64,000 nucleotides of DNA, taken from NCBI RefSeq assembly GCF_003967175.1, contig NZ_AP018553.1, positions 1,426,001 to 1,490,000 of the forward strand, read 5' to 3'. Below the pieces are notes generated by a model, which saw only the letters and a program-made list of their open reading frames with translations, made no database searches and had not been told where the DNA came from. This document shows positions 17,423 to 27,493 of the stretch, in pieces. Each line of letters opens with the position of its first letter. Within the stretch, counting starts at the first letter, position 1. The position numbers and the translations under genes are program-made. This DNA is from Sulfodiicoccus acidiphilus. Its GTDB lineage: Archaea; Thermoproteota; Thermoprotei_A; Sulfolobales; Sulfolobaceae.

Positions 17423-17941
17423 TTGGGTCCTCTTCCCCATAGAGACGTGGTTTCCCTAATTACGGTGGCCATAGCGGTCCTCTTGATCGGAATTCTCCTC
17501 TCTGTGTTCGCCCCCTATCTCACCCCGGGTTACTTGGAGTTGGACAGGGAGCTAGTCGACACTGGGAAGGGCGTCACCCTTCCTCCCAACAGCAGCGTAA
17601 CATTAGAGGCGCTCTACGTCAACGAGAGCGGAATGACGCTCCTCTTCCTGACCAACTCTACACACGACGTTGTTAAGGTCCTATTACCCTCGGGCAAGAT
17701 CTACCGCAACTCCACAGGTTCAATGAGCGTTCAAGTGCCAGTTGGACGGTATACGTTGGAGGCTGTGAACCTCCTTAATCAATCCCAGGCTATGAAGTAC
17801 TACGTGCTCCTAGTTAGTGGCTCTAGGCTCGGGCAAATTGTGGGCTTCTACGACGTTATATCTAACGCGTACCTAGTCGGAATAGCGATAGGGATAGTGG
17901 GTCTAGTGAGGTACGTTTCGAGGAGGAGGTCCAAACAGTAG
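17423..17941 (+). CDS. Membrane protein with extracytoplasmic beta domain, unknown
   Basis: 172 residues: one hydrophobic helix near the N-terminus (about 9-31), a ~95-residue Asn/Ser/Thr-rich beta domain with several N-glycosylation sequons (NSS, NES, NST, NQS), and a second helix near the C-terminus (about 145-165) followed by an Arg/Lys-rich end. This predicts a loop domain outside the cell held by two helices. I do not recognise the family. A weak TATA-like TTTATTTG lies just before the start. Confidence 0.6.
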   Translation: MGPLPHRDVVSLITVAIAVLLIGILLSVFAPYLTPGYLELDRELVDTGKGVTLPPNSSVTLEALYVNESGMTLLFLTNSTHDVVKVLLPSGKIYRNSTGSMSVQVPVGRYTLEAVNLLNQSQAMKYYVLLVSGSRLGQIVGFYDVISNAYLVGIAIGIVGLVRYVSRRRSKQ

Positions 17942-17970
17942 CTTATTAATCTCCTCCTCGAGTCCTGACT

Positions 17971-19245
17971 ATGGGGTACTTCGACGACTTCCCCTCCTCC
18001 ACTAAGGTGAGGACGTTCTTCGTCTCCTCGGCGGGCTTTCTCCTCGACGGATACGACTTATCTGTAATTTCCTTCGCCTCCACCTTCATATTGAGGGAGT
18101 TCTCACTGACCACACCAGAGTATGGACTGTTGCTGGCGGCGTCCTTGATTGGCATGATACCCGGTTCTGTTCTCTTCGGATGGTTGTCGGACAGGATGGG
18201 CAGGAGTAAATTGATGGGGGTGGACCTCTTCTTCTTCTTAGTTTTCGGAATAACGGCGGCCCTATCGCAGAACTTCGCTGAACTGTTCGCCTCTAGGCTA
18301 CTTCTCGGTGTCGGTATAGGGGGAGACTACCCCATAAGCAGCACCTTGATGTCCGAGATGTCCCCACCCTCCTCCAGAGGAAGGTACCTTGTGGGGGCCG
18401 TCTCCATGTACTGGATAGGGAGCGCGCTCTCAGGGGCTGTGACCTACCCGGCCCTGACTCTCGGACCGTTCTTCTGGAGATACGTTTTCTTAGTGGGAGC
18501 GCTGCTTTCAGTGCCCATAATTCTCCTGCGACTTAGGCTATCTGAGTCCCCACGTTGGTTGGTGTCAACTGGGGCACTCAAGGGCTCAAACCTCCCCACT
18601 CCCGAGCTCGAGAACAAGGGAGCCAAGGGATTCGCAGACCTCTTTAAGGGCAGGATGCTGTGGGTCACTGTTTTCCTGTCAAGTGTCTGGTTCCTCTTCG
18701 ATGTAGCGTCCTACGGCATAGGCCTATACTACCCATACTTGCTGGAGCAATTCGCCTTCCCCTCTAAATACGAGGTAGTGTTGGGAACGCTAGCCATATC
18801 AGCCGGGGCAATAGTAGGCTACGCGGTAGCAGAGGCCGTAGTGGACTCCCTAGGAAGAAGGGTGGTTCTCCTCACCGGACTCGGTTCTATGGCAGCTCTA
18901 CTCTACCTGGGGTGGGGAGTCAGGCTCCACGGTCCCCTACTCGTCCCGTACTTCATGTCCTTCGTGGCCATGGAACAGTGGGCGGGGGCGGTGACTCTCT
19001 TTTACCCCACTGAACTCTTCCCTACGTCCGTCAGGTCCTCAGGTCAAGGAGTGGCCACCGCCGCGAGCAGGGTGGGAGCGGTTCTGGGTGTGTTCTACTT
19101 CCCTCAGCTAACCGTTTCACTTGGGTTGGCGAACTCCCTATTTACTTTCGCCACTGTTTCCCTGGTGGCGCTCGCAATATCTCTACTAGGTGCCCGCGAA
19201 ACAGCCAAGAAGCAACTGGAGGACACCTCGCAGGGCGTGAGGTGA
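17971..19245 (+). CDS. MFS transporter (metabolite:H+ symporter type)
   Basis: Twelve-helix major facilitator of 424 residues. Signature loops are [14 protein letters not shown] between helices 2 and 3, [16 protein letters not shown] in helix 4, and a C-half [10 protein letters not shown]. The GGDYP and RGR motifs are typical of the sugar/phosphate:H+ symporter branch, which includes Pho84-like and aromatic-acid carriers. The substrate is not predictable. ATG follows the previous gene by about 30 nt on the same strand. Confidence 0.85.
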   Translation: MGYFDDFPSSTKVRTFFVSSAGFLLDGYDLSVISFASTFILREFSLTTPEYGLLLAASLIGMIPGSVLFGWLSDRMGRSKLMGVDLFFFLVFGITAALSQNFAELFASRLLLGVGIGGDYPISSTLMSEMSPPSSRGRYLVGAVSMYWIGSALSGAVTYPALTLGPFFWRYVFLVGALLSVPIILLRLRLSESPRWLVSTGALKGSNLPTPELENKGAKGFADLFKGRMLWVTVFLSSVWFLFDVASYGIGLYYPYLLEQFAFPSKYEVVLGTLAISAGAIVGYAVAEAVVDSLGRRVVLLTGLGSMAALLYLGWGVRLHGPLLVPYFMSFVAMEQWAGAVTLFYPTELFPTSVRSSGQGVATAASRVGAVLGVFYFPQLTVSLGLANSLFTFATVSLVALAISLLGARETAKKQLEDTSQGVR

Positions 19246-19267
19246 ACGTCGGAAACTGAAATAACAA

Positions 19268-19277
19268 CAAATTTATA
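19268..19277 (+). promoter_or_regulatory. TATA box for the paired small genes
   Basis: AAATTTATAC lies about 26-30 nt upstream of the ATG at 19300, giving a leaderless transcript for the two overlapping small genes that follow. Confidence 0.5.
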
Positions 19278-19299
19278 CTGGGAAAACATATTCAACTTT

Positions 19300-19617
19300 A
19301 TGGACCTTCAGTCCAGGAAACTTAACGAGATAGAGGCAGTAGTTGGTGTTACGGCGGTAGGTTTATTGAGGGAGCGGAGGCTAGAGGCGATCTGGGGCCA
19401 GTTCAAGGTTGACGAGGGGAGGTTGATGGATGTGATAACTCGAAACTTAGAAAAGTTGAAAGAACACGCTAAAGTAACACCATCCTTAGCTCCCTTCAGG
19501 GGATTCGCCATGGTGCTCGATGACGTAGGTTTGTTTGTATATGACGATCTCGTGGTGCTGACTGATGCGAAGAAAGTTGACTGGGATAGGTTAGTGAAGG
19601 CGGTGACTAGTTCGTGA
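19300..19617 (+). CDS. Small soluble protein, related to its neighbour
   Basis: Protein of 105 residues without a recognised family. Its second half reads GFAMVLDDVGLFVYDD...KVDWDRL, paralleling GFVILGEKRSIAFAKN...FVTWDEL in the adjacent gene. The pattern (helix, two or three beta strands, helix) recalls roadblock/longin-type small regulatory domains, but that is only an impression. It overlaps the following gene by 4 nt (GTGA). Confidence 0.55.
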   Translation: MDLQSRKLNEIEAVVGVTAVGLLRERRLEAIWGQFKVDEGRLMDVITRNLEKLKEHAKVTPSLAPFRGFAMVLDDVGLFVYDDLVVLTDAKKVDWDRLVKAVTSS

Positions 19618-20066
19618 GAGGGGAATTGGGTAGAATAGATCTGCGGAGCGGAAAAGTGGAGGGGGAAGTAGAGAGAGCAGAAGAGTTAGCCTCGTTACTC
19701 AAAGAGGACTGTCAGGTGGGGGAAAGGGAAGCAATAGAGCTGGGGTTTAGGAAGCTCAACGGTTTCGTCATTTTAGGGGAGAAGCGTTCTATTGCCTTCG
19801 CCAAGAACGTCGCCGTAATAGTGGACAACTCCTTCGTGACGTGGGATGAACTGTTCGTGCACTACGGACTGGATAGAACGTACTTGACGGTGGGGGCGGT
19901 GTTGACAGGTCTGTCCTTGATGTTGTTCTATTTGGCTTTGGGAACTTCCCTATTGGACTACTTCGCCCCAGAACCTAGACTATATACACCAATACTAATG
20001 TTGTTATTGGGGTTGACCTTCCTAGGGATTTCAAAGAGCAGGCCGAAGTACAGGTTCTCCAGTTGA
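19614..20066 (+). CDS. Membrane-anchored partner of the preceding small protein
   Basis: 150 residues: an N-terminal ~90-residue domain that resembles the neighbouring 105-residue protein, then two transmembrane helices (about residues 92-112 and 123-140) and a short basic tail. The pair looks like a soluble and a membrane-tethered copy of one domain, possibly forming a heterodimer at the membrane. GTG start overlaps the upstream stop. No family is recognised. Confidence 0.55.
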   Translation: MRGELGRIDLRSGKVEGEVERAEELASLLKEDCQVGEREAIELGFRKLNGFVILGEKRSIAFAKNVAVIVDNSFVTWDELFVHYGLDRTYLTVGAVLTGLSLMLFYLALGTSLLDYFAPEPRLYTPILMLLLGLTFLGISKSRPKYRFSS

Positions 20067-20282
20067 GTGGAAGTCCATAGGAGAGCGTCAATCATATAGT
20101 TTAGTGTGTTATGCGCATAGCGGTCTTCCCTAAGTGAGTAGAGTGTTAGTGAGTGAAATGTAGATAGGTAGGATTCCAAGAGGGACATCGCAAATGCGGG
20201 TTGACCCTGTCTTCATGTCCATCTTCGATCGTTTCCTTAGGTTTCGTTAGAGTTCACGCTACGAAATTTAGATGAGAGTAGA

Positions 20283-20294
20283 AAAAAGTTATTA
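20283..20294 (+). promoter_or_regulatory. Probable promoter of sqr
   Basis: AAAAAAGTTATTAG, 30-40 nt before the ATG of sqr, is the best TATA-like sequence in an otherwise featureless 258-bp gap (20067-20324). Confidence 0.35.
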
Positions 20295-20318
20295 GTACCG
20301 AAATGCAATAATCTATGA

Positions 20319-21554
<1,236 letters not shown>

Positions 21555-21557
21555 GGC

Positions 21558-22184
21558 GTGGAGGAGAAGCTGGCGGACATGCTTGAGGACAATAAGGTGA
21601 TAACTCTATCGAAATTGATGGGAGTCTTGGAGAAGCTAGACAGGTACGGGTTCTTGGACGTCGTAAACGGGCTTCTTGAAGATGAAGAAACGGTGGGCAA
21701 GGTAATAGGAGCAGTCGTGAACGATCAATTCCTCTCCTTATTTGGCAGAGGGAACGAGGTGATGGACTTGCTAGACCTTTTGACCAATGGTGAGACTGTG
21801 GGAGCCCTCAAGGACGTGGTCGAGCTCTACTCCACGTTCAAGAGGACGGGAATAATGGAACCTCTTGCGGGACTACTTAGGGACGAGGAGCTTCTGGGCA
21901 AGGTGATAGGGGCGGTCGTGAACGACTCCACACTAACCTTGGCCACTAAATGGAACGAGATCGTGGACTCCTTGGCCAAGATCGACTTCAGTCAATTGAA
22001 GTACTATGTGAGCGCGATATCCCTCTACGGGAACGGGATAAGGGACCCAAACAAAGTGGTACCAATAAGAGGGTTCATGGACATACTCAAGCTTCTGAAA
22101 GACCCAGACGTCCAAAGGGGGATAGGAATACTGTTGGCAGGGCTCAAGGAACTCGGTAGATCCTACGACGCCAGTAAGCTCTAA
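21558..22184 (+). CDS. DUF1641 protein, SQR partner
   Basis: Helical protein of 208 residues with an internal duplication: GKVIGAVVND appears at about 47-56 and again at 114-123, each after an acidic segment and followed by a hydrophobic helix. DUF1641 proteins regularly follow sulfide:quinone oxidoreductase genes and are thought to assist or anchor it; the role is not proven. GTG start lies 3 nt after the sqr stop, so cotranslation is expected. Confidence 0.75.
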   Translation: MEEKLADMLEDNKVITLSKLMGVLEKLDRYGFLDVVNGLLEDEETVGKVIGAVVNDQFLSLFGRGNEVMDLLDLLTNGETVGALKDVVELYSTFKRTGIMEPLAGLLRDEELLGKVIGAVVNDSTLTLATKWNEIVDSLAKIDFSQLKYYVSAISLYGNGIRDPNKVVPIRGFMDILKLLKDPDVQRGIGILLAGLKELGRSYDASKL

Positions 22185-22208
22185 CTTACGCTACGAGCTG
22201 TCGAAGCG

Positions 22209-22501
22209 TTTAACCCTATGGGGGTTAAGGGGACGGAAGTCCCCTTCCGTGAGGACTGATACCCCCTCATAGAAACGTTAATGAAGCTCCAACGTCTTCT
22301 ATACCTCTGCTGTAAGAGCTGGGTCTCACCCTAGGGGCTGGGGGAACTCACGCCCGTGGAGAGGAAACCCTCCGTGACCTCCCTACCACGCTGTTCACAG
22401 GACAGTTCCACTGAACCTCCGCTACGGAAGGGGATCGATATCGATCCGAGGAGCGGGACTCACCGCGAGGACTCCACGTCCGTGATGGCGTGGTAGTTCA
22501 C
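22209..22501 (+). repeat. IS605-like non-autonomous element, copy B
   Basis: Follows TTTAAC. The left-end hairpin GGGGACGGAAGTCCCC is intact, then CCTCATAGAAACGTTAATG, the shared deletion junction (GAAGCTCCAACGTCTTCTA), a ~55-codon frame beginning GELTPVERKPS that resembles a TnpB C-terminal tail and closes at TAG, and a right-end hairpin ending GTAGTTCAC. The tail frame is open here, although diverged at residues such as IDIDPRS. Confidence 0.8.
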
Positions 22502-22827
22502 TTACTCTCTTAGGTTCCGGCTTCAGAGTTCTTTTCTATTTGATTTTTAACCGCAACACGTCGAGCCTAATTTTTAATTTCAATCCTTAAAACCGCTCAC
22601 TTAGATCACCTCAACTCACTAAAGAGGGTTAAAAAGGGATCCTCACACTGTCCTAAACCAAGGAGTTGTAGTCCCAAGTAGTTCGCCCACAATTTGCCAT
22701 TTTTATATGCAATAGCACATTTCCCCATCTTCGTCTGAGACTTCTGCAGGTTTTATCATATTTTAATATGCATTTCTCCAAAGTGTCATGTGGTGAGTAT
22801 TTATAGTGCTCTAGAGAAATATTTAGC
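22502..22827 (+). promoter_or_regulatory. Upstream region of the dox operon
   Basis: AT-rich, non-coding. TATTTATA at 22798-22805 is well placed for a leaderless start at ATG 22828. Two further TATA-like tracts (TTTTTATATG near 22700 and TTTAATATG near 22762) each precede ATGC and could be extra promoters or binding sites. A TGCAATAGCACAT stretch at about 22708-22720 resembles TGCATACAAATGCACAT upstream of the winged-helix gene after doxE. Confidence 0.45.
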
Positions 22828-24618
22828 ATGAATTTGCCCTCTTGGTTAACTCAGTCCAGCATATGGAGGCTGGTCTCCTCGCTCTTCCAGCTGGACAAGG
22901 ACTGGACGGCGAGGATGGTAACCGCCATGCTGGTGATGGGTGTGGCGTGGGGCTTCCTCGGAACAATAGACTCCCTCATGGTCAGGATACAGGAGACGCT
23001 CTGGGGGTTCGCAGGACTCTTACAGTTCACGCCCCAAGAGTACTACGGGGCCATAACGCTCCACGCCTCAAGGGACTTGTTTGGGTTCGCTCAGCAGATC
23101 ATTTACGCCATCATAATCTTTTTCACAATAAGACTCCTTAACTTACAGCCGAGGGCGAAGTGGCTCCTGATCACCTCGTTCGTCGCCCTCAACGTCTCGA
23201 TGATGTTCATCGAAGGTCCCATAATCCTCACTCCCACATTCAACGACAACTACTTCGCCGCCGGCTCTTGGTATTATCTCTCTCCCCTGGGCATCCCAGG
23301 TTACAGCTCTTACGTCCTTTCTCCTTTCTTCTACTTCGGGTGGCTCCTCCTCGACTTCTTCACCTACGGAGCTGGCATATGGATAGTCTACCACTACTAC
23401 GTAGCCACTAGACAGATGAAGCAGAGGTTGCCCGTACCGGTGGTCTTCTTCTTGATGATAATCCTGCTCTTCATGCTTGGCTACTCTGGGGTCACAGCCG
23501 CCGACGTGTGGGACGTCTTGGCCTACTATCACGTAGTTGGTCTAGTCCCCATAGATAACCAGATCCTGTTCTGGATATTCGGGCACTCGGTCGTCTACAT
23601 GCTCTGGCTGCCTGCGGTCGCCGCACTCTACCTCCTAGTACCAATCCTAGCTAGGAGGCCCCTCTACAGCGAAAGGATGGGTAGGCTCTCCGCGTTGCTG
23701 TATCTCATATTCTCAAACAACGTCCCGATTCACCACCTCTACATGGTCAACATACCGGTCTCACTCAAGATACTTCAAGAGGTCTTCACTTACGCCGTGG
23801 TTGTCCCTTCAATGATGACTTTCTTCAACCTGTGGGCTACGGCGAAGGGCGCTAAGTTCACGTGGAACGTCATATCAGCCTTCACCGTCACTTCCTTTGC
23901 TGGCGCCATAGGTGCAGGCGTGACGGGGATAGCTAACGGCACTATAGCCTTCGACGCGGTTATACACAACACAATGTGGGTAGTTGGGCACTTCCATGCC
24001 ATGATCCTGCTCAGCATCGTCCCTGGAGCCATGGCCGTGTTCTACTACATGATGCCCATGCTGACTGGTAGAGAGTGGTACTCCAAGTCCATGGCGTGGG
24101 GACACTTCTGGGGTTACGTCGTCGGAGCGGCCATGATTTCGGTTGGCTTCGATCAGCTCGGACTATACGGTATTGTCAGAAGATCTGAGATATATCCGAG
24201 GTTCCCCGCGGTAGTGGACGCCGAGGGACTCGTGACTGTGGGTGCGGTCCTAGCGGCAACAGCGACACTCCTATGGGGTCTCAACGTCGTCATGACTGTC
24301 CTCAGAGGCAAGCTTGCCAACGTGGAGGGGCTACCACTGGATCAGGTAGTGGAGAAGGTGGGGGAGGAACTGTCGGCCCCCACAGTGCTGGCCAGCGTCT
24401 CTACACCAGTTAGGTCTGTACTCTCGGTGAGCAGGAGGGCCCTGAGCAGGGGTTACTCTCTGGGAGTGTTAGGAGCGGCCCTGATAGTTGTAAGTTCCTT
24501 CGTGATAGCCTTCGCCCACAGTACTTACGACCTATACACCTGGACGTGGATAGTACTGTTGACGATTGGAATATTCCTGGTCGCCATCCCAGTAATGAGG
24601 GACTCAAAGGCGGTGTGA
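22828..24618 (+). CDS. doxB: Terminal quinol oxidase subunit I (heme-copper oxidase)
   Basis: Catalytic subunit of an aa3-type terminal oxidase reducing O2 with electrons from caldariella-type quinol. About 13 transmembrane helices and all redox ligands are visible: the low-spin heme His in HASRDLFG, the CuB site GHSVVY plus the HH pair in PIHHLYM, and the heme pair HFH in VVGHFHAM. At 596 residues it matches DoxB/FoxA of Sulfolobales rather than SoxB. The doxB-doxC-doxE order with small neighbours supports the Dox type. FoxA (iron-oxidation) oxidases are close relatives and cannot be excluded. Confidence 0.9.
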   Translation: MNLPSWLTQSSIWRLVSSLFQLDKDWTARMVTAMLVMGVAWGFLGTIDSLMVRIQETLWGFAGLLQFTPQEYYGAITLHASRDLFGFAQQIIYAIIIFFTIRLLNLQPRAKWLLITSFVALNVSMMFIEGPIILTPTFNDNYFAAGSWYYLSPLGIPGYSSYVLSPFFYFGWLLLDFFTYGAGIWIVYHYYVATRQMKQRLPVPVVFFLMIILLFMLGYSGVTAADVWDVLAYYHVVGLVPIDNQILFWIFGHSVVYMLWLPAVAALYLLVPILARRPLYSERMGRLSALLYLIFSNNVPIHHLYMVNIPVSLKILQEVFTYAVVVPSMMTFFNLWATAKGAKFTWNVISAFTVTSFAGAIGAGVTGIANGTIAFDAVIHNTMWVVGHFHAMILLSIVPGAMAVFYYMMPMLTGREWYSKSMAWGHFWGYVVGAAMISVGFDQLGLYGIVRRSEIYPRFPAVVDAEGLVTVGAVLAATATLLWGLNVVMTVLRGKLANVEGLPLDQVVEKVGEELSAPTVLASVSTPVRSVLSVSRRALSRGYSLGVLGAALIVVSSFVIAFAHSTYDLYTWTWIVLLTIGIFLVAIPVMRDSKAV

Positions 24619-24619
24619 G

Positions 24620-25648
24620 GTGAGTGGAGTGGAACAGAGTACGAAGTGGGAATTAGGTTTCGTGGCGTTAGTGGTGATCCTGTTTGGGGTGGTGATTGTG
24701 GCCACCGTACCTACCGACTACAGGGTTGGAGGAGTTCCCTCCTCCACGACCTTGGCCGAACAAGACCCAGGGAAGGTGATAGAGACCCACGTTGAGCAAC
24801 TGCAATACGTCTTCAACATTACTGAGAGAGGCGACGTGAACGGGAACTACTACAACCTCATAGTGGCCCACCAAGGCGACGTGCTCAACTTGACCATGAC
24901 CGCTCCACTACGTGATTCAGCCACGGGTAACTTCTACTTCCCAGACTACGCCGACCAGGTAGTCGACGACCAGATAGTCCCAGCCATGGTCTCTTACGAC
25001 GCGCTCAGTGTGCCTCGGATCCCAGGTGCATACGCTTTCTTGGACGGGGAGTACGATGGACCGTGGTACACTTACCAGGTGGGATTGGTTCTAGTGCTCC
25101 CTCAGTCTGGGCTCTACTCTCCACAGGAGCTGTCTGCCTACGTAGCTCAGACAGACCAAGCCAAGGCTTCGGGGCTCTCAGGGGACAACTACAATCCCCC
25201 AGTGGTGTTCTACAACTCAACCTCACCAAACGTAGTGTTGGCTACAGATCCCTATGGTGTCTTCAACTCCTCCGTCCCTGGGCCGACTTTAGTTCTGAGG
25301 AACGGCTCAACCGCTTCCATAACGCTGTATTTTGCCCCACCTAGCCCGGTCCACAACTACTTAGTTACGTATGTTAATGGTAGACCTGTTGAAGTGACTA
25401 ATATTAGTGTAGGCATTTACGGAGTGGAGTCAAACGGGGCGTTGGTGCCATTGGCACAAGCACCCATAGTTTACGGCTCTCCAATGCACTTCACAGTCGA
25501 CGTTGACGGTCAATTCCCCGCCTACCTTTACGGTCTAGTGAAGCCAGTCTACAACAATTACGACCCCTACAACGAGTCGAGTCTGTTGGTTGGGGAGGAT
25601 ACCGGTCTCGTAATGGGTGCGTGGGGGGTTATCTTGGTGGAGGGATGA
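24620..25648 (+). CDS. doxC: Terminal quinol oxidase subunit DoxC-like
   Basis: 342 residues: one N-terminal membrane anchor (about residues 10-30) and a large extracytoplasmic beta-rich domain with many N-x-S/T sequons, as expected for an acid-exposed, glycosylated Sulfolobales protein. Length and position match DoxC (~38 kDa) of the Acidianus quinol oxidase. I see no CuA cysteine motif, consistent with a quinol rather than a cytochrome c oxidase. GTG start is 1 nt after the doxB stop. Confidence 0.85.
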   Translation: MSGVEQSTKWELGFVALVVILFGVVIVATVPTDYRVGGVPSSTTLAEQDPGKVIETHVEQLQYVFNITERGDVNGNYYNLIVAHQGDVLNLTMTAPLRDSATGNFYFPDYADQVVDDQIVPAMVSYDALSVPRIPGAYAFLDGEYDGPWYTYQVGLVLVLPQSGLYSPQELSAYVAQTDQAKASGLSGDNYNPPVVFYNSTSPNVVLATDPYGVFNSSVPGPTLVLRNGSTASITLYFAPPSPVHNYLVTYVNGRPVEVTNISVGIYGVESNGALVPLAQAPIVYGSPMHFTVDVDGQFPAYLYGLVKPVYNNYDPYNESSLLVGEDTGLVMGAWGVILVEG

Positions 25649-25842
25649 AAATGAAGGAGTACAGCTTCTTTAAAGTTCTCGGCATAGGGTATGCCTTAGC
25701 ATTGCTTCTGTTATTGTGGGAGATATTGGACGTGACCCTTCACAGAGCTGCCACTTCCATGGTTTTGCCCTTCACCGCGGCGGCGATAGTTGGGTTCGCG
25801 GCTTACTTCCTTTTCGTTTACTTCGCTCCTGAACGTAAGTAG
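25645..25842 (+). CDS. doxE: Small oxidase subunit DoxE-like
   Basis: 65-residue protein with two hydrophobic helices (about residues 9-29 and 37-58), matching the ~8-kDa DoxE subunit of the Acidianus oxidase by size and position. ATG overlaps the doxC stop as ATGA, so translation is coupled. The start at 25645 is preferred over an upstream GTG that would only add a Gly-rich stretch inside doxC. Confidence 0.8.
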   Translation: MKMKEYSFFKVLGIGYALALLLLLWEILDVTLHRAATSMVLPFTAAAIVGFAAYFLFVYFAPERK

Positions 25843-26064
25843 CTAACGAGTTTCCCAACCTATGTATGGAACCTGGTTTTTAGGACAAGGAGGGAGTCGA
25901 AGTAGTGAGGCACTGAAAAATGTGGGGTAACCTTACCCACCGAAATGTTGGCCCTTTAACGAGAAAGGGTCATTATATAACGACGTAGAGAAGCTGACTT
26001 CTTTTCAGTAGTTAAGAGTTCTCTTCACGTTTATCTTAACTTGGGTTCAAGGGTGGACCTCACC

Positions 26065-26342
26065 ACCGAGGACGGAAGGTCCCCTTTGTTGATTTTAAAT
26101 ACTGGTCAGAAGGACGACGTCTAGGCTATGTTCACCGACGGAGCGACCTTCACCTAGATCCCTAAAAGCGAGGGTCCTCGAAGTACGCCTCCCGCCCCAA
26201 GGCCCTTAGCGGGCACCGAGTCTCGGGCGATCCTAAATCGGGGCCGGTCCTCAGTGCCCGTTGATCTCTCTACCCTTTGGGCGAAGAAGGAAATACCCAC
26301 CGCGAGGTGGGAAGCCCCGTCCGTGATGACGGGATAAGTTCG
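26065..26342 (+). repeat. Decayed IS605-like element, copy G
   Basis: The right end is clear: AATACCCACCGCGAGGTGGG followed by GCCCCGTCCGTGATGACGGG. The left end is weakly recognisable as GGACGGAAGGTCCCC near 26076. The interior differs from the other copies and contains a GC-rich inverted repeat (26210-26220 with 26250-26260). Probably a relative of a different element subtype or an old copy. The remaining parts of the gap 25843-26594 hold only AT-rich sequence before the regulator gene. Confidence 0.5.
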
Positions 26343-26594
26343 TAGGGAAGGGATCAAGGAGAAGTGTAAAATTCCCTACTTCGAGGAGTTGTAGCCAGTC
26401 GTCACCACTTTGCATTTCATCCTTGCCGCAGATCTATCCACATCTAAACGCTAAACCTTTTTGAGTGAACGTTTTAACCTTGAGGAGCTAACTTTAATCA
26501 ACCCTTCTGAAGTTAATACTTGCATACAAATGCACATACTTTTGTGTTTCTGTGTGCGAAGGGTTTTTTAACTAAAAAAGGAAGATGGATATAG

Positions 26595-26987
26595 GTGAAT
26601 AAGATGGATAAGGTAAGACTTCAAGACGGGAGAGAAGTGGACGTCTACAGGCTGGCTGGCTTCCTTTACGGGCTATCAGCCAGTGACGTAGAGCTGCTCA
26701 AGGTGATCTTAGAGCAGCGTGAGGTGACCACGGAATACCTCGCTGAGAGGTTAAAAGTCACCAAGGCCTCCGTGAGCAAGGGATTGAACAACATATTAGA
26801 TAGGGGACTGATAAGTAGAGACAGGGCCATGAGGAACGGTGGCAAGGGTAGACCAATCTACATATATAAGGCCGACAGGAAGCAGTTTCTGGCGAGGTTC
26901 GCTGACGATCTGCAGTCAATATCAGACCAAGTGAGGAAATCGCTAGAGGAGAAGGACGGCAAGAAACTAGTAACAGTACCCAACTAA
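26595..26987 (+). CDS. Winged-helix transcriptional regulator (TrmB/MarR-like)
   Basis: DNA-binding protein of 130 residues. The winged helix-turn-helix spans about residues 30-95: a first helix with SDVELLKVILEQ, recognition helix TKASVSKGLNNILDRGL, and a wing with GGKGRPIYIY. A C-terminal helix is likely the dimer interface. GTG 26595 and ATG 26604 are both possible starts. Lying 750 bp after doxE on the same strand, it could control the oxidase; the similar TGCA/GCACAT sequence upstream of both is suggestive only. Confidence 0.75.
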   Translation: MNKMDKVRLQDGREVDVYRLAGFLYGLSASDVELLKVILEQREVTTEYLAERLKVTKASVSKGLNNILDRGLISRDRAMRNGGKGRPIYIYKADRKQFLARFADDLQSISDQVRKSLEEKDGKKLVTVPN

Positions 26988-26992
26988 GTTTC

Positions 26993-27493
26993 TTAAACCC
27001 TGAAGGTATACATTCCGTTTTCAATCTCTTTTAGTTCTATTTTGATTCCCTTAGGGATTAGGTGGATCTCTCCGTCCTCTGCCGTGATACGTAGGGTCAT
27101 TTTGTTCAAGTAAAGGACGTACGTCAAGGCACATATTGCCGCGTCGAAGTGGTCCTTATATCCTTCCACCTTCAATACCAAGTTCTTCTCGGATGTGGTA
27201 GGGTGGGTCTCAATCAGTGAGAGCTTAGATGATAACTTCATTGCCCTCTCCACAAGTTTGGGCATCCAAGAGGGAGGGAGCAATCTGGCTCCCACCCGCA
27301 TGGCCATTCTGTCCACTTTCCTGAAGCCTGAGGCTCTAGTCAGAGGTGCGTCTATAGCTCCCGCATCGCCACACAGCTCGATAATTTCCTCGTCCTTCCA
27401 TACGTCGTGAACTTCGATGAACTCGCCCCGGATCACCGCGACAGACGAAGGTCTAACTACCGCCAGGTCTATCCCACAGAATCGCCTAATCAA
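26993..27493 (-). CDS. DUF429 family protein (RNase H-like fold)
   Basis: Protein of 166 residues matching the DUF429 pattern: an N-terminal GIDLA strand, DAPL near residue 49, ETHPTTS near 95, and HFDAAICALT near 114. Conserved acidic residues in this order suggest an RNase H-like nuclease fold; the substrate is unknown. It is convergent with the winged-helix gene, stops 6 nt apart. Confidence 0.8.
   Translation of the reverse strand: MIRRFCGIDLAVVRPSSVAVIRGEFIEVHDVWKDEEIIELCGDAGAIDAPLTRASGFRKVDRMAMRVGARLLPPSWMPKLVERAMKLSSKLSLIETHPTTSEKNLVLKVEGYKDHFDAAICALTYVLYLNKMTLRITAEDGEIHLIPKGIKIELKEIENGMYTFRV

Noticed and set aside
23143-23532. Antisense open frames inside doxB and other GC-rich genes (3173-3634, 34399-34962 and similar)
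   Set aside because: They mirror the codon structure of strong genes on the other strand and lack promoters or family similarity.
26210-26260. tRNA gene at the GC-rich inverted repeat
   Set aside because: No cloverleaf: no TTCRA T-loop, no anticodon arm of correct length, no CCA-stem pairing.
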